Of a DNA stretch of 64,000 nucleotides, positions 15,687-24,517 are shown piece by piece. Made by a program: the position numbers and the translations under genes. Source of the DNA: Mucilaginibacter polytrichastri (lineage in GTDB: Bacteria > Bacteroidota > Bacteroidia > Sphingobacteriales > Sphingobacteriaceae); NCBI RefSeq assembly GCF_001911425.1, contig NZ_MPPL01000001.1, positions 2,162,305 through 2,226,304 of the forward strand, given 5' to 3'. Positions within the stretch are counted from its first letter, which is position 1, and every line of letters begins with the position of its first letter. The notes beneath the pieces were generated by a model, which worked only from the letters and a program-made list of their open reading frames with translations, was not told the origin of the DNA and did not search any database.

Positions 15687-18152
15687 ATGTTCCAGGCTAA
15701 AGAAAAGACTGATCAACGGCGCGTTGCGGTGGATAATTCCCAGTCGAGCGGGTTAAATATGTCTGCGGTACCCGCATTACAACGTTTACAGGCAGAAGAA
15801 GAACCCCTACAGGGAAAATTCGTTAAACAGCTACAAGCCGAAGAAGAAGACCTCCCCTTACAAGGCAAGTTTAAACCCATACAATTAGCCAGTGAGCAAG
15901 AGGAAGACCTGCTACAGGGAAAATTCGTTACACAGCTACAAGCCGAAGAAGAAGAACTCCCCCTGCAGGGCAAATTCATTCTGCAAAAAGCGGCAATGCC
16001 AGAAGAAGAGCTTCCGGTGCAAGGCAGGTTTAAGCCGTTTCAATTAAAAAGTTTGGATGATGGGGATGTACAGCTAAAACAAACACCCTTTCAACTAAAG
16101 GGTAATAATACCGGCATGCCCGATACATTAAAAAGTGGATTGGAAAGCATGAGCGGCTTTGACCTGAGCGATGTAAAGGTGCACCATAATTCGGATAAGC
16201 CGGCACAGTTAAATGCGCATGCCTATGCGCAGGGCAGTGAGATACACTTGGCACCAGGGCAGGAAAAACACCTGCCCCATGAAGCCTGGCATGTTGTGCA
16301 GCAACGGCAGGGCCGTGTACAGCCTACTATGCAAATGAAGCAGGGTGTGCCCGTAAATGACGACCCCGGGCTGGAAAAAGAAGCGGATGTAATGGGTGCA
16401 CAGGCCTTGCAAATGAAAAGTAAAAGCAGCACAACAAATTTCTCCGCGTTTGCTTCGTCAACCGTTCAGCGTACTACAGTAAAAGTAAGTACCCCTAAGG
16501 ACAGGAAGGATTTTGAAGATACAGAAGACCTTATTACCGGTTACCTGGGTGAAAGGCCAACAGACCTTAAAGGTACAGAACTTTTTGCACCTACGGGTGG
16601 CAGAATGAATATATGGGGCCACATGAGTGATACAGCGGTGGGAGGCTTTTCGCACGAAGACCTCGCCACCGAAATGATCGCCAACGGATACCGCTCATCT
16701 GCAGAGATACGGCTTATAGGATGCAACAAACAAGGCGATGCTTCTTTAATAGGCCCGAAAAAATTATGGAATGCATTATTCAGCCAGTTGTCTGAGATCA
16801 TTTTAGCAGGCCGTAGACCAAAAGTACCAATGGTTTACGCCACCATGGGGCCATTGTATACCGGTGATGATGGTGTCGCAGAAGAAAATAAATGGTTCGT
16901 AACTCCTAAAAATTCATCCGAGGAAGATAGACTGAGAGAGTCTCAAAGTGGTGATGATGATGATGACGATGATGAAGATTCATACGACAGGGAGTATCTT
17001 ATTATTGATACCATTATCAAAGAAGATGAAGCACTGAAAAATATGAAGCGGAAGGATGCTGAAACTAAAATTAAAAAAGAGAATCTGGGAGGCTATACAG
17101 AAAAAATTGAAATAGCTTACACACAACATATTAAAGATCAGGAATTGTCTGTAGAAAACAGTGTAAAAGCTCATTATTATAAAAAACAGGGAAAGGGTCC
17201 AAAATATCCTTCAATATTTAAAAAGGACCCTGAACATAAAGGTAGATGGACCTGGAATGATATGGCCTGGACAAGTTACTCGGGAGAGAAAAAAGCCGAA
17301 GAACCTGCCCAACTCAAAGTAGACAGTTCACCAACAGCAACTGCTGTATCTAATATTGTACAATTATTTGATGACAAAAAAGAAACCAAGCATATAGGAG
17401 AAGACGCCGGCAAATGGCGGCTCTCTTTTCCTTGGAGCACATCACAAAAAAGGCGTGACGCCGTTGTAAAAAATATTTTAAAAGAAGCATTTACGTTGCT
17501 TAGCTCTAACAAGGTTTCGCTGGTAAGCGTAACCGGTGCAACCGGTTCTGAATTGCTGCCTAGGGGTAAGGATCTGAAAGACAGGACATATACAGTCAGG
17601 ATCAATGAAGCTAATCCGTGGGGTGATGGGAATGCAGAATTTGATTCCACGGAACACCGTGTTCGTTCCATAATCCTTCATGAACTAATTCACGTATCAT
17701 CAGACCAAACTTATAGATTAAACGAATCTTATGACAGTAATATCAGAGCGTATAATGTTGATAATCAATATGAAAGACTTAGTAGTGTCAATATGAATAT
17801 TGCAGCCACGAGGATAGAAGGTATACAAACATTGGTTAATGCTGATCCAGCTTTTAATGATGATGAAAAAGAATATGTCAATTTTAGATTAAATCGTGCT
17901 ATGGAATGGGACCGCGAGTTAGATACCGTTTTAAGCGAGTTAGTTTATTATTTTGATCTTGAAAACATACCAGCCACATCCCCTACTTCAATTGCGGTAA
18001 CCAACTATGCCGAAGAACGCTATAACATCAGAAGCCAGCGCGAAGGCCCTATTGCTGAGAAAGACCGGATGCTGACTGAAAAAGTAAAAAAGCAGATCTG
18101 GAACGATACACTTTTTGCCGTGAACGGAGATCCGGCATATTTAATGTCTTAA
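15687..18152 (+). CDS. eCIS cargo/effector 1: DUF4157 protein with C80-like region and second HExxH
   Basis: An 821-aa putative eCIS toxin. Order of parts: a short basic N terminus; five imperfect repeats ending L-Q-G-K-F or V-Q-G-R-F (15787-16047); the DUF4157 eCIS-core domain with zinc motif H-E-A-W-H (residues 198-202); a region with I-W-G-H-M (His 312) and I-R-L-I-G-C-N (Cys 346) that resembles the Cys/His pair of C80 (CPD-like) autoprocessing peptidases; a poly-Asp tract; and a C-terminal domain with H-E-L-I-H (665-669), a second zinc-protease motif reminiscent of NleD/M91 peptidases. DUF4157 is an established marker of eCIS-loaded toxins; the two later assignments are motif-level inference. 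The ATG at 15687 is preferred because the cargo protein at 23843 also starts with Met-Phe; an ATG at 15645 would add 14 residues. Confidence 0.8.
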   Translation: MFQAKEKTDQRRVAVDNSQSSGLNMSAVPALQRLQAEEEPLQGKFVKQLQAEEEDLPLQGKFKPIQLASEQEEDLLQGKFVTQLQAEEEELPLQGKFILQKAAMPEEELPVQGRFKPFQLKSLDDGDVQLKQTPFQLKGNNTGMPDTLKSGLESMSGFDLSDVKVHHNSDKPAQLNAHAYAQGSEIHLAPGQEKHLPHEAWHVVQQRQGRVQPTMQMKQGVPVNDDPGLEKEADVMGAQALQMKSKSSTTNFSAFASSTVQRTTVKVSTPKDRKDFEDTEDLITGYLGERPTDLKGTELFAPTGGRMNIWGHMSDTAVGGFSHEDLATEMIANGYRSSAEIRLIGCNKQGDASLIGPKKLWNALFSQLSEIILAGRRPKVPMVYATMGPLYTGDDGVAEENKWFVTPKNSSEEDRLRESQSGDDDDDDDEDSYDREYLIIDTIIKEDEALKNMKRKDAETKIKKENLGGYTEKIEIAYTQHIKDQELSVENSVKAHYYKKQGKGPKYPSIFKKDPEHKGRWTWNDMAWTSYSGEKKAEEPAQLKVDSSPTATAVSNIVQLFDDKKETKHIGEDAGKWRLSFPWSTSQKRRDAVVKNILKEAFTLLSSNKVSLVSVTGATGSELLPRGKDLKDRTYTVRINEANPWGDGNAEFDSTEHRVRSIILHELIHVSSDQTYRLNESYDSNIRAYNVDNQYERLSSVNMNIAATRIEGIQTLVNADPAFNDDEKEYVNFRLNRAMEWDRELDTVLSELVYYFDLENIPATSPTSIAVTNYAEERYNIRSQREGPIAEKDRMLTEKVKKQIWNDTLFAVNGDPAYLMS
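15787..16047 (+). repeat. Intragenic LQGKF repeats in effector 1
   Basis: Five imperfect protein repeats of about 15-22 residues, each an acidic run (EEE, EED) followed by L-Q-G-K-F or V-Q-G-R-F. The downstream cargo gene has two copies (V-Q-G-K-F, L-Q-G-R-F). The copies differ in length and are not a tandem nucleotide array, so this is protein-level structure, probably a disordered leader. Confidence 0.75.
16109..16366 (+). repeat. DUF4157 module, copy 1 of a 258-bp direct repeat
   Basis: Nearly identical to 18501-18758. By eye I count about 8 differences in 258 bases, all synonymous. It encodes most of the eCIS-core domain, including H-E-A-W-H. The sequences on both sides are much less similar. 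Confidence 0.9.
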
Positions 18153-18186
18153 CCTATCTAATTCTATATAATAGCGAGCGCATACT

Positions 18187-19575
18187 GTGTATAAAAAAAT
18201 TTCTAATACCCCGCAACCTGCACAAAGAGTTGATATACCTGGCTCTGGCAAGGCGCGCTCTTCTGCTGCTGTGCCCGCGCTACAGCAATCGACTGTAACA
18301 CAGCATCAAATAGCAGATGAAGCAACCGCGTCTATTCAACGGAAAATTGAAGATGAGCTCTCCGTACAGGGAAAATTTACCATGCAAAGATTAGGTATTC
18401 CTGAAGAGGAAATCTTGCAAGGGCGGTTTAACCCGGCCAAGCTGGAGGAAAATAAAACCGGGGCTACCCAACATAGGCCATTCCAGCTAAAAAACAACGA
18501 TACCGGCATGCCCGATACATTAAAAAGTGGATTGGAAAGCATGAGCGGTTTTGACCTAAGCGATGTAAAGGTGCACCATAATTCGGATAAGCCGGCACAG
18601 CTAAATGCGCATGCCTATGCGCAGGGCAGTGAGATACATCTGGCACCAGGGCAGGAAAAACACTTGCCCCATGAAGCCTGGCATGTTGTGCAGCAACGGC
18701 AAGGCCGTGTGCAGCCTACTATGCAAATGAAGCAGGGTGTGCCCGTAAATGACGACCCAGCACTAGAAAATGAGGCGGATATTATGGGTGCGCAGGCTTT
18801 ACAGCACCAAAGTGCGCTTGTCACGAAAACCAATAACGTCCCGGTTAATCCGGCAAGTTTACAACTAAAGGCAGCCAGCCAAACAGAAGTTTTGCAAGCC
18901 ATGTGGCAACCTATGCCCCATGGCCAAGATGTCGACGGCGCCACTATGCGCTACGATAATTTAGAAGAAACTCAAGGACTACAGTGGTATTACAAAATAA
19001 AGGAACCTGATAGTGATAGTGATACTGATGACGATGATAGCAAGGAAGTTCGTGCAAAAGCTAGAAGTGAAGGTGAAGAAGTAATGATGTTTACAATTGA
19101 TGGCGCAAACCCTCACGCCGAATTGATAAAGCATAAGGAGGGACAATGGGGCCCAAGAACCGATTGGGAAGAATTGTGGAGCCGCGTTAATTGGGCCAAA
19201 GATCCTACAGTTGTTATGGTTCCAATGCGTGGAGTGCAAACTGTTGCAGATAGCTTCACAACTTTGCGGTCAGAAGGTTTTGCAGGTTGCATTGGTTTAA
19301 TCATGCTTCAAGGTAACCAACGAACTCTTGCACATGTTTTTTCCGGGCATATTGAGGATCCTCAACAATGGAGCAATTTTGATGAGACAAAAGCAAAAGC
19401 TGCCACTGCTAATACCACTTATATTTTTTATCCTGGTGGCACGTACTCTTTTTATCGGGGCTCTAAAGTTACGGAGAAATTTATAAACGATTTTGGTATA
19501 CAAGGGAATATTATTTTCAGGTATAACAATGATCTAAGTGTACAGGTAAGCCCTACGGGTATAGTTGCTGCTTAG
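18187..19575 (+). CDS. eCIS cargo/effector 2: DUF4157 protein with CNF/CheD-like Cys-His pair
   Basis: A 462-aa protein starting at GTG, 34 bases after effector 1. The N terminus has two L-Q-G-K-F-like repeats, followed by the DUF4157 domain, nearly identical to that of effector 1, with H-E-A-W-H at 162-166. A short junction (V-L-Q-A-M) then leads to a C-terminal domain of about 220 aa. This domain contains F-A-G-C-I-G-L-I-M-L (Cys 368) and R-T-L-A-H-V-F-S-G-H (His 383). The 15-residue Cys-to-His spacing and the beta-strand setting match the catalytic pair of CNF1-type toxin deamidases (C866/H881) and are close to CheD. A deamidase or related Cys hydrolase is therefore proposed by inference. 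Its stop overlaps the convergent methyltransferase-TPR gene by 4 bases. Confidence 0.8.
   Translation: MYKKISNTPQPAQRVDIPGSGKARSSAAVPALQQSTVTQHQIADEATASIQRKIEDELSVQGKFTMQRLGIPEEEILQGRFNPAKLEENKTGATQHRPFQLKNNDTGMPDTLKSGLESMSGFDLSDVKVHHNSDKPAQLNAHAYAQGSEIHLAPGQEKHLPHEAWHVVQQRQGRVQPTMQMKQGVPVNDDPALENEADIMGAQALQHQSALVTKTNNVPVNPASLQLKAASQTEVLQAMWQPMPHGQDVDGATMRYDNLEETQGLQWYYKIKEPDSDSDTDDDDSKEVRAKARSEGEEVMMFTIDGANPHAELIKHKEGQWGPRTDWEELWSRVNWAKDPTVVMVPMRGVQTVADSFTTLRSEGFAGCIGLIMLQGNQRTLAHVFSGHIEDPQQWSNFDETKAKAATANTTYIFYPGGTYSFYRGSKVTEKFINDFGIQGNIIFRYNNDLSVQVSPTGIVAA
18501..18758 (+). repeat. DUF4157 module, copy 2 of a 258-bp direct repeat
   Basis: Second copy of the segment at 16109-16366, offset 2392 bases, encoding the same amino-acid sequence. 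The very low divergence against unrelated flanks points to recent duplication or gene conversion of the targeting module. Confidence 0.9.
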
Positions 19576-21167
19576 CTATATAGTTTTTCAACCCCAAGTT
19601 TGGCAAGCAGATCCAGTGCCAGTAAATGCTTCGGGTCGTTAATGAGTATCTTATCAGCCAGTTTGCCAGCCTCATCAAACCTATTCAGCTCGCAGTAACA
19701 AATGGCTATGTGGTACAGCACATCGTTTTTTTCGCCATATATCCTGCCCGAAATATCAAAATATATAATTGCTTCTTTATAAAAGCACAACCTTAGGAGC
19801 AATCTGCCCAATTCAAAGGCTATGTCGTTAGCTTCGCCAAGGGTGTAATACGTATCCCATACCCGGTGTATCAGTTGGAACATCCCCCATCGTTCATCAT
19901 CTGTAATGGTTTCTAAGATCTCATGCAGTCGCGGCAAAAGCTGGCCAAACAAGTGGGCATCATACCCGCTTAAGCGCACTGCACATACCAATTGGTTAAA
20001 GGTTAATGCGGCAGCTCCATGTTCCAATAATTTTTTGAGTACGAAATAATCATCGGGACCAAAATCATTTACAAAGCGCTCGTACGCTAACCTTGTTTCG
20101 GGGTAATTGGCAGCATCATTAATAAATAACATGCAGCCAAGGCTAAGCCCGAAATCCATGTGACGTGGAAACAATGCTTTGCCGCCCTCATTTTCACAAT
20201 ATCTTTTTAAGGCATTAAAATTTACAGACAATGAAAAAGAACCATGCTTAACTAAATTTGGAGCGCCAACACCATGAAGATCACTCTCGCGGTGATAACC
20301 TTTATCTGCGGTAAGCAGCATTAGTCCTTTTTGTGAAAGCTGTTTTAGTTTGTTAAGGCATGTTATCCCTATGTGCGGAAATAACAGGTAGGTATCTGCC
20401 AGTAACTGTTGATACTGATCCAACAAGTTTGCCGAATATGGTTCTGCAAAAGGTGGCTTTTCTGATACTTGATTGGTATACAACACCTGTATATTTTCTA
20501 TGCTTTCTACAGGCGTGTTGCCTTCAGCCCCTGGCGAAGTGAACAAGCTAACGAGGCACTCGTGCAATTGGTGCTGAGCATCTATGTAGAACAGCTCTTG
20601 CGGTATAGAATCGAAAAAATAATTGGCAGTAACGATAATTGGCTGTGCCAGGCTACCAGGCGTTATGATGTCGCCGGAATACTGTAGTGCTATCTCTGTA
20701 ACCTGCGTGGCATCAACTATAGCAAAATCAACCCAATTTTTATAAAGATATGGCTGTAAACGCGGATGCGTTTTCCAAAACTCGAGGTTTGATTGGGCCA
20801 GGTCGCTTAATACATAACAAAGTGATATCCATTTTAGCGGCGACATATATACAAGCTTTTCGAAATGCTTTAAAAAGTGGTAGCATAACCGCCCGTGGCC
20901 TGCGCCCAATTCGAGCAGGTAAACTTGTTCGCTGTGGTTGCTCCGCTGATCCAGATCTTTCAAAAAAGCAAATACAACTTCGGCATAGGTTTTACCCATT
21001 ACCGGGTTACTGGTAATGTAATGGGGCACCTGGCCAGACCGCCATGCATCAATACCCGCGTTTTTAAAATATGCTCTTTGCAGCTGCCACAATTTGCTTG
21101 TTGAAAAGGGCTGTAGTATTTCTATGAAATCGGGTTCCGGTAAATTGTTTATAGCTTGTTTTTTCAT
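19572..21167 (-). CDS. SAM-dependent methyltransferase with C-terminal TPR-like region, eCIS-associated
   Basis: A 531-aa cytoplasmic protein. SAM motif I is clear: Y-L-L-E-L-G-A-G-H-G-R-L at about residue 85, with I-I-V-T-A-N-Y-F-F-D as a motif-II-like strand further on; the layout resembles MidA/NDUFAF7-type methyltransferases. The last 130 residues contain paired helices typical of TPR repeats (A-I-I-Y-F-D-I-S-G-R and V-L-Y-H-I-A-I-C-Y-C-E-L-N). It is the last gene of the leftward eCIS operon, abutting the 891-aa cargo gene without a gap, so its likely partner is that cargo or the particle. Substrate unknown; a role in modifying or loading cargo is conjecture. Confidence 0.7.
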   Translation of the reverse strand: MKKQAINNLPEPDFIEILQPFSTSKLWQLQRAYFKNAGIDAWRSGQVPHYITSNPVMGKTYAEVVFAFLKDLDQRSNHSEQVYLLELGAGHGRLCYHFLKHFEKLVYMSPLKWISLCYVLSDLAQSNLEFWKTHPRLQPYLYKNWVDFAIVDATQVTEIALQYSGDIITPGSLAQPIIVTANYFFDSIPQELFYIDAQHQLHECLVSLFTSPGAEGNTPVESIENIQVLYTNQVSEKPPFAEPYSANLLDQYQQLLADTYLLFPHIGITCLNKLKQLSQKGLMLLTADKGYHRESDLHGVGAPNLVKHGSFSLSVNFNALKRYCENEGGKALFPRHMDFGLSLGCMLFINDAANYPETRLAYERFVNDFGPDDYFVLKKLLEHGAAALTFNQLVCAVRLSGYDAHLFGQLLPRLHEILETITDDERWGMFQLIHRVWDTYYTLGEANDIAFELGRLLLRLCFYKEAIIYFDISGRIYGEKNDVLYHIAICYCELNRFDEAGKLADKILINDPKHLLALDLLAKLGVEKLYS

Positions 21168-23843
21168 CTAAATATCTACCTCAAATAACATCCGGGTTAA
21201 AAGAAAAAGAGTGTCTGGACTAATCCCTGCGGTGCTATCAGTGAAATATGGGCTCATAATTTTCCATGCACTAATAATGGTGTCTCTTTGTTGTGTAAAC
21301 GCCATGGCTTTTAACGCCCTATCATTATATTGTGCACGTATATACTTAATTACAAGTTTTATTTTTTCACTTGTTGGTAACCTAAATGCATTAAGTATAA
21401 CCACTTCAGTTTGCTCGTCAACTACACCGTATAGCAACCCATTTCTTTTAACGTTTATCCATGCCATGTTTATGGCCTCACTTTGGTTTGCAACATGGGT
21501 ACCAAGCTGTAATGCAATTCGCATTTGCTCAACTATCCGCTTGGCTTTTTCTTCGGGTGTAAGATCTATTGATTGAAGAACTATTTGATAAGTGCCATCA
21601 TCAATTTTTAATGGCAATTTATATTTCTTTGCAATATAGATCCAAGCTTGTTCTATGGCTTCACTTACCGAGCTGTATAAATTCAATTTATCATGTAAAT
21701 GTTGTACAACTAACTCTGCTTTTTGCCTGGCCGACATGGTATCGGGGGCATTTATATCAGGCACTTTCTCATCAGCGCGGCTGCTTTTAGCGTCGAGGGG
21801 GTTCCACACCGACATAGACCGGTCGCTGCCCATCGCGCGTGTTTTAGTGGCCCCCAAATGCCCTTTTGGCCTTTGCTGCCCAGAAAGCCTTATGGCTTCC
21901 ATTAACAAGGATGCTGCGCCAACATTGCAGTTTGCCGGCATTGCACCATGTTCGGTATCCATCTCTTCGGCCTCATATTTAAAATGCGAAGTACGCGCGG
22001 TAAGCCATTTAGGGTTAAGCATTTTCATTCGCAGCTCAAGCGGTAAACCAGGCTTTACCCAACTCACCGGCTCTACACTTGGTAAGGTTGAGCCTAGTGC
22101 AGCTTTGGATTCACCCCTGCCTAGGCGTTCATCGAGGTAGCGCTGGTGCAGCATCATTTGCGAGTAAGCTTCTAAAAGTTTAATGTATTGAACATCGTGC
22201 CGCCTTTTTTTAATGTTTTTATTATGGGCATACGCATAAGCGTCCTGATCTGTCATGTTGCTGCCAACCGAATCCCAGCTTGTTGCTGGTTCCTTAGCTT
22301 CGGGGTGCATGTATGCAACATTTTCTTTTTTGATCGCCAGTCGCCCCGGCTTTGGCCAAACTTCGTAATTGTCTTTATCTACGGCGAAAGATATGACCTG
22401 TATCACTTTTCCATCAAGCTTGTTAGCAGCAAGCTTTGTCAATAAAATTTGCTTATCATCAAAATGCGCTCCCCTTAGGCTTGTAAGGGCGGCAACGGCT
22501 GCTGCAACCTTGTCATCTGGCAGGCTTTTCTTAACAGCTTCTATAAACTTGTCATTTACTGTTACCCAGGTTCGTTTGGGGTCACCCCCAAAACCAAATA
22601 CACGGTACCCCCTTGTACCCGGCCCCTGTTCGCCGGCAACAAGAAAACCATGCCTTTTAAAATAATCAAAAATGAAGTTTCTAAGTTTTGGGTGGCTGTT
22701 CCTATTAACATAATATACCGGGATAGCTTTCAATAATTGTGTTAGCGGCCTTGCAACTTCTTTTTCGTCAATACCAAATTTGCCTGCTATTTCGCTAAGT
22801 AACAGCCTATGTGTTTCTCGAACTTCGGCAGATAAGGGCGCACTAACCGGAGGGCTTGACGAGGATGATGAGCTTGCCGTACCTGTATCAAACGCCGGCG
22901 CTGAAAGTCCCATTGGCTTAGGGCTATGTTTAGAGTCCAGGTGGGGTCCAGCTCCACCTGTTAGGGGACTTGACGGAGTTAAACCAGCTGCACCACCAAG
23001 TGTTGTATCAGCCGGGCCAGGCAATGATAATGGGCCGGCTAAAGCCGTCGAAGGTGCTACAGGCGTAGAATCTGAACCAACACTATTACTTGCATTGAAA
23101 TTTACTAAAGGCAACATACCAATTGCACCGGATGTGCTTGTGGCACCTGGGGATGTAACATTTGGGACAGTGCTGCTAACAGATGATGTTACAGAGGCAA
23201 CTGATGAAGCAACCCGGTAATCCATTTTTTTATCAGCCTGGTGTTCACCAACTTTAGAGTGATCATACTTTGCATCCTTACTTTCCATCATAGAAGATTG
23301 TAGGAGCATGTTAAATTCACCGCGATTAATCCTGGCTCTCAGGTCATCGTAACTAGTTACATAAATAGCGGTATTTATAGAATGCAAGCGATGGATAGCG
23401 TCTTTTACTTCTACGCTGCTTTCTGTAACTACCCTTGCGCCTATTTGCTCTGCCCAGATATCACCCCGGCCGGTAATTCTGCGCTGTATAACGTTTGATG
23501 AAGCTTGTGTTACAACGCTGCTAAGATCGCCGGAAGCATAATGTTCCAAACCCGACTGCAGGCTGTCGGCAGTTACATCAATATCCTCTTTCCGCTGCGC
23601 CGGGGATGCCGACCGGACACCTATATTACCTCGTAAACGCTGATTAGCCATTTGCTGGTAGGCTTTCAATTGTTTTACCTGCTGACTGGTATTGGCCATA
23701 GTAGTAAGGTTACCCGCACCGGCATCTTCATGGAGGTGTGCTGATGAGTCATAAACGTTGGGAGCAGGCTGTTGCTTAGCATGCAAAGCATTGGCGCTTG
23801 CTTTGCTTTGTTGCGGGTCTGAAGCACTTGCACGACTAAACAT
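21168..23843 (-). CDS. eCIS cargo/effector 3: large modular protein without DUF4157
   Basis: An 891-aa protein I do not recognise over most of its length. It begins M-F-S-R-A-S-A-S-D. Near residue 55 it has Q-Q-V-K-Q-L-K-A-Y-Q-Q-M-A-N, a segment common in Bacteroidota eCIS cargo proteins, and near 120 N-V-I-Q-R, the same kind of junction seen in effectors 1 and 2. A Ser/Thr/Pro/Gly-rich linker covers roughly residues 210-335. The middle part has a single notable P-A-N-C-N-V-G-A-A segment. The C terminus has three tandem helical repeats (708-765, 766-826, 827-891), each with an I-x-x-A-W core. No HExxH and no signal peptide. Its position between two methyltransferase genes inside the eCIS operon argues for a loaded cargo or its scaffold. 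Confidence 0.65.
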   Translation of the reverse strand: MFSRASASDPQQSKASANALHAKQQPAPNVYDSSAHLHEDAGAGNLTTMANTSQQVKQLKAYQQMANQRLRGNIGVRSASPAQRKEDIDVTADSLQSGLEHYASGDLSSVVTQASSNVIQRRITGRGDIWAEQIGARVVTESSVEVKDAIHRLHSINTAIYVTSYDDLRARINRGEFNMLLQSSMMESKDAKYDHSKVGEHQADKKMDYRVASSVASVTSSVSSTVPNVTSPGATSTSGAIGMLPLVNFNASNSVGSDSTPVAPSTALAGPLSLPGPADTTLGGAAGLTPSSPLTGGAGPHLDSKHSPKPMGLSAPAFDTGTASSSSSSSPPVSAPLSAEVRETHRLLLSEIAGKFGIDEKEVARPLTQLLKAIPVYYVNRNSHPKLRNFIFDYFKRHGFLVAGEQGPGTRGYRVFGFGGDPKRTWVTVNDKFIEAVKKSLPDDKVAAAVAALTSLRGAHFDDKQILLTKLAANKLDGKVIQVISFAVDKDNYEVWPKPGRLAIKKENVAYMHPEAKEPATSWDSVGSNMTDQDAYAYAHNKNIKKRRHDVQYIKLLEAYSQMMLHQRYLDERLGRGESKAALGSTLPSVEPVSWVKPGLPLELRMKMLNPKWLTARTSHFKYEAEEMDTEHGAMPANCNVGAASLLMEAIRLSGQQRPKGHLGATKTRAMGSDRSMSVWNPLDAKSSRADEKVPDINAPDTMSARQKAELVVQHLHDKLNLYSSVSEAIEQAWIYIAKKYKLPLKIDDGTYQIVLQSIDLTPEEKAKRIVEQMRIALQLGTHVANQSEAINMAWINVKRNGLLYGVVDEQTEVVILNAFRLPTSEKIKLVIKYIRAQYNDRALKAMAFTQQRDTIISAWKIMSPYFTDSTAGISPDTLFLLTRMLFEVDI
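21171..21722 (-). repeat. Three tandem helical repeats at the C terminus of effector 3
   Basis: Units of about 58, 61 and 65 residues align at K-A-E-L-V-V / K-A-K-R-I-V / K-I-K-L-V-I and at E-A-I-E-Q-A-W / E-A-I-N-M-A-W / D-T-I-I-S-A-W. They are divergent at the DNA level and look like an alpha-helical solenoid or binding domain. Confidence 0.65.
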
Positions 23844-23917
23844 TTAATATACTGATTAAAAGTTACTTATAAATATAGTTAGTATTTATTTAAACACATA
23901 ATTGCCTGTTTATTAAA

Positions 23918-24517
23918 TTAGTGATACATAAAAATAGTAAAATCATCATCGATGTAACCTTTGTTAAGTATCACTTTAGATGCCAGTTCATTGCAATAAT
24001 CTATTATTTTATCCGGTGCGTATGCCACAACAATGCCATCTACATCTATCTGGCTTAATAAATTAAATCCTAACCCAATGCGGCAACTGCCGAACAACTT
24101 TGCGATCATGGTAAAAACATAATCAGCTTCGCTGCTGCGGTAACTTAGCATGCCAGAACATAGCACATAATCCATATAAGGCAGGTTTCCGCTGCTGCAA
24201 TCGCCCAGGTAAAATTTGGTATCTGGGAGGTTTCCATATCTTGCGGTGGCAACATCCAGAAACTCTTCCATCATATCTATACCGGCATACCTGAACGTGT
24301 TAAAACGGGTGTCTAAAAATCCCTTGAGATCGCCATGCCCGCAGCCCGCGTCTAATACCGAAGTATTTTCCAGGTCCCCTATCTGCGCCAGTGTTTCAAA
24401 CCTTATATGTTGCCGTTGTTCAGATTTCCATCCGAGCGCTGCCGCTGTACCTGCCCCATATTCTGATATCCTTGCTTTATGAAAACGGGACACATGTGCG
24501 TTGTCTATAAAGTTCAT
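23918..24517 (-). CDS. Class I SAM-dependent methyltransferase in the eCIS operon
   Basis: A 199-aa methyltransferase with motif I S-V-L-D-A-G-C-G-H-G-D-L near residue 55, the acidic end of beta-2 in Y-A-G-I-D-M-M, and L-G-D-C as motif II-like. Single domain, no membrane segment. The start overlaps the DUF4239 gene stop by 4 bases, so translation is coupled within the eCIS operon. Together with the methyltransferase-TPR gene this makes two methyltransferases bracketing the 891-aa cargo gene. A target among eCIS proteins is plausible but not shown by the sequence. Confidence 0.8.
   Translation of the reverse strand: MNFIDNAHVSRFHKARISEYGAGTAAALGWKSEQRQHIRFETLAQIGDLENTSVLDAGCGHGDLKGFLDTRFNTFRYAGIDMMEEFLDVATARYGNLPDTKFYLGDCSSGNLPYMDYVLCSGMLSYRSSEADYVFTMIAKLFGSCRIGLGFNLLSQIDVDGIVVAYAPDKIIDYCNELASKVILNKGYIDDDFTIFMYH

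Noticed and set aside
15787..16047. CRISPR-like or VNTR array
   Set aside because: The repeats are imperfect at DNA level, lie in one reading frame and make sense as protein repeats.
16930..16990. GAT-repeat microsatellite as a phase-variable switch
   Set aside because: The poly-Asp tract is a trinucleotide run; slippage would change length but not the frame, so on/off switching is not expected.
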